Shown one piece after another: positions 1 to 5,806 of a DNA stretch of 5,806 bases. The stretch lies in assembly GCA_945860335.1 (NCBI GenBank), contig CAMAQW010000116.1:1-5806 (forward strand). The letters are read 5' to 3'. The notes under the pieces were generated by a model. The model was not told the origin of the DNA, made no database searches, and was given only the letters and a program-made list of their open reading frames with translations. Source of the DNA: Sediminibacterium ginsengisoli (GTDB lineage: Bacteria; Bacteroidota; Bacteroidia; Chitinophagales; Chitinophagaceae). Numbering within the stretch: position 1 is the first letter of the stretch; every line of letters starts with the position of its first letter. The translations under genes and the position numbers were made by a program.

Positions 1-54
1 TCGACAGTACCAATACTTATTAATTTATCTTTATTTCACATAAAATAGTATCCC
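1..54 (+). other. Upstream edge segment, possible end of a truncated preceding gene plus leader
   Basis: This is the AT-rich lead-in to the response regulator. All three plus-strand frames are open at the left edge and close at TAA 21-23, TAA 41-43 or TAG 46-48. The C-terminal tail of an upstream gene, for example a partner histidine kinase, could therefore end here, but too little sequence is present to decide. TATCTTTA at 26-33 matches the Bacteroidota -7 consensus TAnnTTTG at all but the last base and lies 21 bases before the ATG. No TTG sits at the expected -33 distance, so it is a weak promoter candidate. No Shine-Dalgarno sequence is visible before the ATG at 55. Confidence 0.3.
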
Positions 55-753
55 ATGGAAGAAGCAAAAAAATACAAGATTTTACTTTGTGAAGATGACA
101 CCAACCTAGGTATGGTTTTAAAAAACTATCTAGAATTAACAGACTATGATGTAACACTTGAGCGCGACGGCCGTTTGGGATTGGCTGCTTTTCAACGTGA
201 AAAATTTGATATCTGCTTATTGGATGTCATGATGCCCAATATGGACGGATTTACACTAGGAGAAGCGATTAGAGATGTAGATCCTGATATGCCACTATTC
301 TTTTTGAGTGCTAAAACCATGAAAGAAGATATTATCCAGGGTTATAAATTAGGTGCCGATGATTATATTACAAAACCATTTGATAGCGAGGTTTTACTTT
401 TAAAAATTAAAGCTATTTTAAAACGTAGCGAAGAAGAAAATAAAATCAACGACAATATTGAATTTGATTTGGGCAGCTACCATTTCAATCCAAGACTTCG
501 TGAATTAAAAATTGGCGCAACGGTTCATGTTTTATCGCCTAAAGAAAATGAGCTTCTTAAAATGTTAGCTGAACATAAAAACGATTTACTACAAAGAGAT
601 AAAGCATTAAAAAAGATTTGGGGTAGCGATACTTATTTTAATGGAAGAAGTATGGATGTATACATTGCTAAACTACGTAAGTACCTCAAAGAAGATACAC
701 AAATTGAAATCGTTAACATTCATGGTAACGGATTTAGACTTGTAGCACCTTAG
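55..753 (+). CDS. OmpR/PhoB-family DNA-binding response regulator, RprY-like
   Basis: This 232-residue protein is the usual size for a two-domain OmpR-type regulator. The receiver domain (about 7-123) has the acidic pocket D14-D15, the phospho-acceptor D57 in LLDVMMPNMDG, the switch residue S85 and the invariant K107 in DDYITKPF. A short linker leads to a C-terminal winged-helix DNA-binding domain (about 133-231). There LSPKENELL begins the transactivation helix region, GRSMDVYIAKLRKYL (197-211) is the recognition helix, and IHGNGFRLV is the wing. By family knowledge, a sensor histidine kinase phosphorylates Asp57 and the protein dimerises on promoter DNA in the cytoplasm. The KTMKEDIIQGYKLGADDYITKPF stretch resembles Bacteroides RprY, hence the subfamily call; the signal and regulon cannot be read here. 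No kinase gene lies in the window, although one could end just off the left edge. The ATG at 55 is the first start in frame and gives a complete receiver domain. The gene is convergent with ruvB, 3 bases apart. Confidence 0.93.
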   Translation: MEEAKKYKILLCEDDTNLGMVLKNYLELTDYDVTLERDGRLGLAAFQREKFDICLLDVMMPNMDGFTLGEAIRDVDPDMPLFFLSAKTMKEDIIQGYKLGADDYITKPFDSEVLLLKIKAILKRSEEENKINDNIEFDLGSYHFNPRLRELKIGATVHVLSPKENELLKMLAEHKNDLLQRDKALKKIWGSDTYFNGRSMDVYIAKLRKYLKEDTQIEIVNIHGNGFRLVAP

Positions 754-756
754 TAA

Positions 757-1791
757 TTACTCAGAAAATAAATTAGGCTTACTAGATAAGCCTGCTAAAC
801 GGCCAAGGTGTGTATACGCTTTGGCCGTTACTTCTCTACCCCTAGGCGTACGTTGCAAAAATCCTTCCTGGATTAAAAAAGGTTCATACACTTCTTCAAG
901 TGTACCGGCTTCTTCACCAACAGCAGTAGCAATAGTAGTTAAGCCCACAGGACCGCCTTTAAATTTATCAATAATCGTGAGCAAAATACGGTTATCCATT
1001 TCATCGAGGCCATGCGCATCTACATTAAGTGCTTTTAATCCATGCTGCGTAATTCCTAAATCAATTTTGCCATCATTTAATACCTGTGCAAAATCACGAA
1101 CCCTACGTAGTAAGCCATTGGCAATACGGGGCGTTCCTCGACTTCTGCGCGCGATTTCAAAAGCAGCATCGGTATTAATTTTAGTATTTAAAATAGTAGC
1201 GCTTCTTTCAATAATTTTTTGAAGGGTATCGGCCTGGTAATATTCGAGTCTTGATTTAATACCAAAACGAGAAAGTAGTGGCGCCGTTAAAAGTCCAGAC
1301 CTGGTGGTAGCACCAACTAGTGTAAATGGGTTTAAATTAATTTGAACACTGCGTGCATTAGGACCCGAATCAATCATGATATCAATTCTAAAATCCTCCA
1401 TAGCGGCGTACAAATATTCTTCTACGACAGTACTTAAGCGGTGAATTTCATCAATAAATAAAACGTCGTTGGGGCCTAAATTGGTGAGAAGACCTGCTAA
1501 ATCGCCGGGCTTTTCTATTACAGGGCCCGATGTTTCCTTAATATTTACACCCAGTTCATTGGCTACAATACGGCTCAGGGTTGTTTTTCCGAGTCCGGGA
1601 GGGCCATGAAATAAAACGTGGTCTAATGCTTCACCTCTTAGCTTTGCAGCTTTTATAAAAATAACGAGGTTTTCAATGAGCTGAGGCTGGCCCGAAAAAT
1701 CATTGATTTCGGATGGACGTATAGCGTTTTCAAACTCCTTGTCTGCAGAAGTTAAATTAGAAGCGTCGGTATTTAAATTAGCGTTAGACAT
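757..1791 (-). CDS. ruvB: Holliday junction branch-migration ATPase RuvB
   Basis: This AAA+ motor forms hexamers that, with RuvA, drive branch migration of Holliday junctions in recombinational repair; RuvC then resolves them. The 344-residue length is typical. An N-terminal tail of about 20 residues precedes the conserved AIRP segment. Walker A is GPPGLGKT (63-70, K69), Walker B is LFIDE with DEIH at 114-117, and sensor 1 is GATTRSG (160-166). The arginine finger is R175 (equivalent to E. coli R174), and the sensor 2 segment is RGTPRIAN, about 218-225. A C-terminal winged helix (about 265-335) carries GFLQRTPRGR. One oddity is that the motif usually read as PLRxRFG is PLLSRFG here, with L173 for Arg, while the finger R175 is intact. 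The start has no Shine-Dalgarno sequence. The gene lies 29 bases after leuS on the same strand, so cotranscription is likely. ruvA and ruvC are not nearby. The last ~25 codons overlap two stem-loops, described separately. Confidence 0.97.
   Translation of the reverse strand: MSNANLNTDASNLTSADKEFENAIRPSEINDFSGQPQLIENLVIFIKAAKLRGEALDHVLFHGPPGLGKTTLSRIVANELGVNIKETSGPVIEKPGDLAGLLTNLGPNDVLFIDEIHRLSTVVEEYLYAAMEDFRIDIMIDSGPNARSVQINLNPFTLVGATTRSGLLTAPLLSRFGIKSRLEYYQADTLQKIIERSATILNTKINTDAAFEIARRSRGTPRIANGLLRRVRDFAQVLNDGKIDLGITQHGLKALNVDAHGLDEMDNRILLTIIDKFKGGPVGLTTIATAVGEEAGTLEEVYEPFLIQEGFLQRTPRGREVTAKAYTHLGRLAGLSSKPNLFSE
775..793 (-). terminator. Stem-loop followed by T-rich tract near ruvB stop (terminator-like)
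   Basis: AGGCTTA (775-781) and TAAGCCT (787-793) are perfect complements around a 5-base loop. Read on the minus strand, the stem is followed by AATTTATTTTC (774-764), which resembles an intrinsic terminator for the leuS-ruvB transcript. However, stem and tract lie inside the coding sequence: the tract encodes the last residues NLFSE, just before the TAA at 759-757. The stem has only three G-C pairs, so it is weak. Function is an inference. Confidence 0.3.
798..829 (+). terminator. Long stem-loop 45 bases downstream of the response-regulator stop, inside ruvB
   Basis: Positions 798-811 pair with 816-829 over 14 consecutive base pairs, leaving a 4-base loop (GTAT, 812-815). The core is AACGGCCAA against TTGGCCGTT. 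Two pairs (807/820 and 809/818) are G-U wobbles in plus-strand RNA and would be C-A mismatches in minus-strand RNA, so the fold favours the response-regulator transcript. It could stabilise or end that mRNA in place of a terminator in the 3-base intergenic gap. No T-tract follows, so it is not a canonical intrinsic terminator. It may simply reflect codons of RuvB (TAK...LGRL). Confidence 0.35.
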
Positions 1792-1795
1792 GTTT

Positions 1796-1803
1796 CAAAT
1801 CTA
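1796..1803 (-). promoter_or_regulatory. TAGATTTG, -7-box match just before the ruvB start
   Basis: On the minus strand TAGATTTG fits the Bacteroidota -7 consensus TAnnTTTG at every fixed position, in the 29-base leuS-ruvB gap. Its last base is only 4 bases from the ruvB ATG, so any transcript from it would be leaderless or nearly so. No TTG occurs 19-21 bases upstream; GTG is the closest. It may be a chance match in AT-rich DNA. Confidence 0.2.
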
Positions 1804-1820
1804 GTTAAAAAAGAGGAGTT

Positions 1821-4586
1821 CTACACGACCACATTAATCATACGGCCTTTTACAAAAATGAATTTTTTAACGGGCTTCCCTTCCATCCACTTTTGAATAA
1901 GCGTGTCCGCTAATACAATGGCTGACACTTCTTCTTCTGAAGCGTCAAGTGCAATAGAAATATTGGTACGCACTTTCCCGTTGATGCTTACCGGATATTC
2001 TTTGGAAGATTCTGTTACATGCTTGGCATCAAAAACTGGATAGCTCGCGTCTAAGACAGATCCTTCATTACCGGTAGCCGTCCACAACTCAGCTGCCACA
2101 TGCGGCGCATACGGCGTTAATAAAACCAGTAGCGGAGACAAAGCTTGTAAAGAATGGCATTTAATGTCTGCTAAATCATTTACACATATCATAAAGGCAC
2201 TCACAGCTGTATTAAAACTAAAACGCTCTGTATCCTCTTCAATTTTTTTGATGGTACGGTGTAAGATTTTTAAAGCCTCAGGGCTGGCTGGCTCATTGTT
2301 ATAAACTGCTCCTTTTTCTTCGTCAAAAAACAAGCGCCATAATTTTTTAATAAAACGGTGCACCCCTTCGATACCCTTGGTATCCCATGGCTTACTTTGA
2401 TCTACGGGGCCTAAAAACATTTCATACATTCTAAAAGTATCGGCACCATATTTTTCTACTAATATATCAGGGTTAACGGTATTAAATTTAGACTTCGACA
2501 TTTTTTCTACCTCAACGCCGCAGATATATTTTCCATTTTCTAATTCAAAGCTTGCATTTGCGTATTCATTGTTGCGCCATTTTTTAAAGGCTTCCGTGTC
2601 TAATTCAATACCATCCACCATGTTAACGTCTACATGCAACTTGTCTACTTCTTGGCCGTTTATTAAGCCTGCAGAAATAAATTGCTGGGTTCCTTTTTTA
2701 CGAAAAACAAACCTGCTACTTCCCTGAATCATCCCTTGGTTTAATAGCTTTCTAAAAGGCTCGTCAAAACCAATATGACCTAGGTCAAATAAAACTTTGG
2801 TCCACATACGGCTATATAGCAAATGCCCCACCGCGTGTTCGGTACCGCCAATATATAAGTCTACCTGATTCCAGTAATCACTCACGTTACGATCACAAAA
2901 ACTGTCGGTATTGTGAGGGTCCATATAGCGTAGAAAATACCAGCTACTTCCTGCGTAACCCGGCATGGTATTAGTTTCTAGCTCTTTTTCTACCCAAGAT
3001 GGGATATTAGCAAGCGGCCCTTCGCCCTCTGGCCCCGGACTATACGAATCTACTGCTGGTAGTAACAAAGGAAGTTCCGTTTCGTCTAATGCAACTGCCA
3101 CTCCATTTTTCCATTGTACCGGAAAAGGTTCACCCCAATACCTTTGTCTACTAAAAGCTGCATCACGCATTTTATAATTCACTTTGCGTTTGCCAATGCC
3201 GCGCTCTTCTAATTTTGCCAGTGCAATTTCGATGGCATCGCGCATCATAATTCCGTTTAGGAAATCACTATTAAATAGTGGTGCATCTTTTGTTGAATTG
3301 GCCTCAGCGCCATTATATGCATCACCAATAATATTGGTGATCGGAATATTAAAATGTTGTGCAAATTTATGATCGCGTTCATCACCACATGGTACCGCCA
3401 TGATAGCGCCTGTACCATAACCAGCTAACACATATTCTGAAATCCAAATAGGAATTTGTTTACCATTAAATGGATTGACTGCAAAAGCACCCGTAAAGCA
3501 ACCTGATATTTTTTTCTCTGCCTGACGCTCTCTATCACTTCTGCTTTTTACATACGCTATATAATTGTCTACAGCAATTTGCTGTTCTTTGGTAGTGATA
3601 CTTGCAATGATATCATGCTCGGGCGCTACCACCATAAAATCGACACCAAAAATGGTATCAGGTCTTGTGGTGTATACCGTTAAAGTAGCATCCGTATCAA
3701 GTGCCGCAGAAGCAATTTTAAAATCAATTTCGGCGCCATAAGATTTGCCAATCCAATTGGTTTGCATTTCTTTCATGGCCTCGCTAAACTCAATGGTATC
3801 AAGGCCTGACAACAACCTGTCGGCATACGCAGTGATGCGCAAATACCACTGACGTAATTTCTTTTTTACCACTGGATGTCCGCCTCTTTCACTTACTCCA
3901 TTTACCACTTCATCATTGGCTAAAACGGTACCAAGTGCTTCGCACCAGTTAACTTCACCATGACCACAAAAAGCAAGTCGGTACTGCATTAAAACTTGCT
4001 GCTGCTCGGCGTTTGAATACGCTTTCCACTGTGCAGCCGTAAATTGAATGGTTGCATCAGAAGGACATGCATGTGCTGCATTACCATTTTTTTCAAATTC
4101 GTTGATCAAATTTGAAATGGGTTCTGCCTTATTTTTTTGCGTGTTGTAAAAACTATTAAATAGTTGTAAAAAAATCCATTGTGTCCATTTGTAGTAGGTA
4201 GGTTCACAGGTTCTAATTTCTCTACTCCAATCATAACTGAACCCGATATTATCAAGTTGTGCTCTAAACGTATCAATATTTTTGTTGGTGCTTACAGCTG
4301 GATGCACCCCATGTTCAATCGCATACTGCTCGGCAGGTAAACCAAAAGCATCATAACCCATTGGGTGTAATACGTTAAACCCTTTTAATCTTTTATACCT
4401 ACTAAAAATATCGGAGGCAATATACCCTAAAGGATGACCCACATGTAGGCCTGCACCACTTGGGTAAGGGAACATATCAAGTACGTAATACTTGGGTTTT
4501 GAAGAGGTGTTACTCACTTTATAGGCATCAGACGCTTTCCATGCTGCCTGCCATTTTTTCTCGATTGCACTAAAATTATATTCCAT
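1821..4586 (-). CDS. leuS: Leucyl-tRNA synthetase (class Ia)
   Basis: This cytoplasmic enzyme joins leucine to tRNA-Leu using ATP and hydrolyses mischarged products. The Rossmann-fold catalytic core carries the HIGH-type motif HVGH (48-51) in PYPSGAGLHVGHPLGY and KMSKS at 695-699. The CP1 editing domain (about 225-430) has the threonine-rich TTRPDTIFG (306-314) and GTGAIMAVPCGDERD (391-405), whose conserved Asp contacts the substrate amino group. GSSWYFLRYMDP (547-557) and GGTEHAVGHLLYSRMW (580-595) are further core signatures. An anticodon-binding helical domain follows (about 740-850), then the small C-terminal tRNA-binding domain (about 865-921). The protein is longer than E. coli LeuRS (about 860) because of an insertion at about 150-207, before VNWCEALGT, and extra sequence at about 622-692 before KMSKS; both are typical of Bacteroidota. 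In the ZN1 region C215 is kept but the later Cys cluster is replaced by SERGG, a common bacterial variant. GAGGG lies 7 bases before the ATG and is a weak possible ribosome site. It is the first gene of a likely leuS-ruvB unit. Confidence 0.97.
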   Translation of the reverse strand: MEYNFSAIEKKWQAAWKASDAYKVSNTSSKPKYYVLDMFPYPSGAGLHVGHPLGYIASDIFSRYKRLKGFNVLHPMGYDAFGLPAEQYAIEHGVHPAVSTNKNIDTFRAQLDNIGFSYDWSREIRTCEPTYYKWTQWIFLQLFNSFYNTQKNKAEPISNLINEFEKNGNAAHACPSDATIQFTAAQWKAYSNAEQQQVLMQYRLAFCGHGEVNWCEALGTVLANDEVVNGVSERGGHPVVKKKLRQWYLRITAYADRLLSGLDTIEFSEAMKEMQTNWIGKSYGAEIDFKIASAALDTDATLTVYTTRPDTIFGVDFMVVAPEHDIIASITTKEQQIAVDNYIAYVKSRSDRERQAEKKISGCFTGAFAVNPFNGKQIPIWISEYVLAGYGTGAIMAVPCGDERDHKFAQHFNIPITNIIGDAYNGAEANSTKDAPLFNSDFLNGIMMRDAIEIALAKLEERGIGKRKVNYKMRDAAFSRQRYWGEPFPVQWKNGVAVALDETELPLLLPAVDSYSPGPEGEGPLANIPSWVEKELETNTMPGYAGSSWYFLRYMDPHNTDSFCDRNVSDYWNQVDLYIGGTEHAVGHLLYSRMWTKVLFDLGHIGFDEPFRKLLNQGMIQGSSRFVFRKKGTQQFISAGLINGQEVDKLHVDVNMVDGIELDTEAFKKWRNNEYANASFELENGKYICGVEVEKMSKSKFNTVNPDILVEKYGADTFRMYEMFLGPVDQSKPWDTKGIEGVHRFIKKLWRLFFDEEKGAVYNNEPASPEALKILHRTIKKIEEDTERFSFNTAVSAFMICVNDLADIKCHSLQALSPLLVLLTPYAPHVAAELWTATGNEGSVLDASYPVFDAKHVTESSKEYPVSINGKVRTNISIALDASEEEVSAIVLADTLIQKWMEGKPVKKFIFVKGRMINVVV

Positions 4587-4669
4587 GTTTCAACCCTCTT
4601 TGCTAGCCGTATACTTTACAACTATTTTTTACGTTATACTTAAGTGAAAATTGGTTCTATTTTGGAGGG

Positions 4670-4677
4670 CAAAGGTA
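4670..4677 (-). promoter_or_regulatory. Putative leuS(-ruvB) promoter -7 box TACCTTTG
   Basis: TACCTTTG on the minus strand matches the Bacteroidota sigma-factor -7 consensus TAnnTTTG completely. It lies 83 bases before the leuS ATG, which implies a leader of roughly 75-80 bases. No TTG (-33) is present 19-21 bases upstream, so the call rests on the -7 box and its position in a divergent intergenic region. It pairs as an inverted repeat with the box at 4697-4704. Confidence 0.5.
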
Positions 4678-4696
4678 AGCCTTTAGCCATAAACAC

Positions 4697-4704
4697 TACC
4701 TTTG
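4697..4704 (+). promoter_or_regulatory. Putative ftsX promoter -7 box TACCTTTG
   Basis: TACCTTTG on the plus strand is a complete match to TAnnTTTG, 79 bases before the ftsX ATG. As on the other strand, no TTG lies at the usual -33 spacing. The remaining leader to 4783 is AT-rich and holds a small CGC/GCG hairpin (4711-4722) but no recognisable riboswitch. Confidence 0.5.
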
Positions 4705-4783
4705 AGCCTTCGCAGAAAAGCGGTGAAAGAACCTTATTTTACAAGAAATTGAACCTAAATAACCTCAATTTATCTGATTTACT

Positions 4784-5659
4784 ATGACGGATAGTGCTAA
4801 AATGTCTTTGAAACGCAGCAAACCCAATTACATCTATAGTATTGTGGGCGTAGCCCTTGTGCTCTTAATCATGGGTATCATGGGCTGGTTTTTCTTAAAT
4901 ATCAATGCCGTAGGCAATACATTTAAAGAAGACATACGCGTAAGTGCCTACCTCAGAACCCTCAATAAAGACACCATTGGTCAAATACAGGCATTTATTG
5001 CAGAACGCCCGTATACCAAAACCGTTACTTACGTTAATAAACAATCGGCTCAGGCCATTTGGAACAAAGAAAATAGTGAAGACTGGGCTAAAATCTTGGA
5101 TTCGAATCCCCTTCCCGAAAGCATTGACTTTTATGCCAAGGCCGAATACGTAAACCAAGACTCATTGAGCAAAATTGCCACTGAATTAATGGCCAGGTAT
5201 GGCAATCAACTAACCGACCTTCAATACCCAAAAAGCTTGGTAACGAGCCTCAACGAAAGGGCTTCAAAAATTGGACTCATCTTTTTAGTGGTGGCTATTA
5301 TTTTGTGCTCTATTGTAATTATCAGTATCGACAATACCATCAGGCTTGCGATGTTTAGCAACCGCTTTTTAATTAAAACCATGCAAATGGTGGGTGCCAC
5401 CCGAGGATTTATTATTAAGCCATTAACCATCAAAGCCATCATTAATGGACTTATTAGCTCTGGTATTGCCATTGCACTCGTATTTACCATTGTAAGCTGG
5501 GCCGAAAGCCAATTCCCGCAATTAAAAGCCATCAGAGACTTTCAACATACTTTACTGTTATATGGTGGTCTTATTTTAATGGGCGTAGGTATATCTGTAT
5601 ATAGCACACACCGAAGCGTTCTAAAATATTTAAAAATGAAATTGGACGACCTATATTAG
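4784..5659 (+). CDS. ftsX: Cell-division ABC-type membrane protein FtsX
   Basis: FtsX is the inner-membrane partner of the ATPase FtsE. In characterised bacteria FtsEX controls peptidoglycan hydrolase activity at the division site or sidewall. The 291-residue protein has the family layout. It starts with a short basic cytoplasmic N-terminus and TM1 (about 18-39), followed by a periplasmic domain (about 40-160) with ILDSNPLPESIDF (104-116), the conserved FtsX signature there. TM2 (about 163-182) leads to a cytoplasmic segment NTIRLAMFSNRFLIKTMQMVGAT (184-206), the typical loop expected to contact FtsE. TM3 (about 214-238), TM4 (about 257-274) and a basic tail ending KLDDLY follow. The ATG at 4784 is the first in frame; M7 at 4802 is an alternative start that would keep all domains. 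No Shine-Dalgarno sequence is seen. ftsE is not adjacent within this window, unlike the ftsE-ftsX operon of proteobacteria. The downstream DUF3098-type gene suggests the conserved Bacteroidota ftsX cluster, which in relatives continues with uppP and truB. Confidence 0.92.
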   Translation: MTDSAKMSLKRSKPNYIYSIVGVALVLLIMGIMGWFFLNINAVGNTFKEDIRVSAYLRTLNKDTIGQIQAFIAERPYTKTVTYVNKQSAQAIWNKENSEDWAKILDSNPLPESIDFYAKAEYVNQDSLSKIATELMARYGNQLTDLQYPKSLVTSLNERASKIGLIFLVVAIILCSIVIISIDNTIRLAMFSNRFLIKTMQMVGATRGFIIKPLTIKAIINGLISSGIAIALVFTIVSWAESQFPQLKAIRDFQHTLLLYGGLILMGVGISVYSTHRSVLKYLKMKLDDLY

Positions 5660-5705
5660 TCAACGCTTCTTATCTTCGAGTTACATACAATTACAATACA
5701 ATATT
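5660..5705 (+). promoter_or_regulatory. ftsX-DUF3098 gap with weak -7-like box
   Basis: This 46-base gap contains TATCTTCG (5671-5678), one base off TAnnTTTG, ending 27 bases before the next ATG, and no -33 TTG at the right distance. A run of short ACAAT repeats (5686-5703) precedes the start codon. No terminator hairpin follows ftsX, so read-through from ftsX is the more likely source of transcription. Confidence 0.2.
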
Positions 5706-5806
5706 ATGAGTCAGGAAAAAAATACCTTACCTACCTTATTTACAAAATCAAATTACACTTGGATGCTCATTGGTGGGCTTGTAATTGCTGTTGGATTTTA
5801 TTTACT
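5706..5806 (+). CDS. DUF3098-type small membrane protein, N-terminal part (cut by right edge)
   Basis: An ATG at 5706 opens a frame that stays open to the edge, giving 33 full codons that begin MSQEKNTLPTLFTKSNYTW. A polar N-terminus of about 18 residues is followed by a hydrophobic stretch, WMLIGGLVIAVGFYLL, that looks like the first transmembrane helix. The phenylalanine-basic-NYxWMLIG pattern and the position right after ftsX match DUF3098 proteins of Bacteroidota, small membrane proteins of unknown function usually predicted with two helices. The stop codon lies outside the window, so length and second helix cannot be checked. It is probably cotranscribed with ftsX, 46 bases upstream. Confidence 0.7.
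   Translation, partial: MSQEKNTLPTLFTKSNYTWMLIGGLVIAVGFYL

Larger units (their letters stand above)
4670..4704. repeat. Inverted repeat made of two divergent -7 boxes
   Basis: CAAAGGTA (4670-4677) and TACCTTTG (4697-4704) are exact reverse complements separated by 19 bases, near the middle of the leuS-ftsX intergenic region. Each arm is a full TAnnTTTG match reading outward toward the nearer gene. A short imperfect direct repeat, CCTTTAGCC (4680-4688) and CCTTTGAGCC (4699-4708), overlaps it. The simplest reading is back-to-back promoters. A dyad bound by a dimeric regulator is an alternative that the sequence alone cannot exclude. Confidence 0.55.

Noticed and set aside
821..1222. Long open frame on the strand opposite ruvB
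   Set aside because: It is fully antisense to well-conserved ruvB codons, its translation is low-complexity and Ser/Pro-rich, and it has no family resemblance or start signal.
2965..3372. Two short open frames antisense to leuS
   Set aside because: They lie wholly within conserved LeuRS coding sequence and show no recognisable domains; they are shadows of the real gene.
3876..3943. Apparent loss of zinc-binding cysteines in the LeuRS ZN1 region
   Set aside because: The SERGGHPV form in place of the E. coli CCWRC-type cluster is common in bacterial LeuRS, including Bacillus, so it is an ordinary variant rather than damage.
4594..4669. CCCTC / GAGGG complementarity across the leuS leader, considered as a regulatory fold
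   Set aside because: Only five base pairs over a long AT-rich loop, with no T-box or other recognisable leader motif. Chance is the better explanation.
4895..5532. Open frames on the minus strand, and one in another plus-strand frame, within ftsX
   Set aside because: The ftsX frame has convincing signatures and membrane helices throughout. The others are explained by overlap with it.
55..5659. Three of four complete genes end in TAG
   Set aside because: The sample is too small to infer anything about stop-codon usage, and no in-frame TAG suggests recoding.

Overview
This window looks like ordinary core chromosome of a Bacteroidota bacterium, most likely of the Flavobacteriia or a related class. 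Four things point there. The response regulator resembles RprY. LeuRS is 921 residues long and carries the long insertion after the Rossmann-fold start that is typical of Bacteroidota. An ftsX gene is followed by a DUF3098-type small membrane protein. Finally, TAnnTTTG promoter boxes are present and strong Shine-Dalgarno sites are absent. By eye the DNA is moderately AT-rich and uniform. I see no mobile element, CRISPR array, tRNA or rRNA.

Layout, left to right. A short edge segment (1-54) leads into an OmpR/RprY-type response regulator on the plus strand (55-753). It converges on ruvB (minus, 757-1791), with only 3 bases between the two stop codons. ruvB sits 29 bases downstream of leuS (minus, 1821-4586), and the two are probably cotranscribed as leuS-ruvB. 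A 197-base divergent intergenic region (4587-4783) separates leuS from ftsX (plus, 4784-5659). It holds two complete TAnnTTTG -7 boxes in opposite orientations, which together form an 8-bp inverted repeat. After a 46-base gap, the start of a DUF3098-type membrane protein gene (5706 onward) runs off the right edge.

The genes serve separate housekeeping jobs: signal-responsive transcription, Holliday-junction branch migration, leucyl-tRNA charging, and envelope or cell-division machinery. They are not one pathway. I found no convincing undescribed system. The features most worth a second look are regulatory or structural. They are the paired divergent -7 boxes, two stem-loops inside the 3' end of ruvB directly downstream of the convergent response regulator, and a Leu in place of the usual Arg two residues before the RuvB arginine finger.
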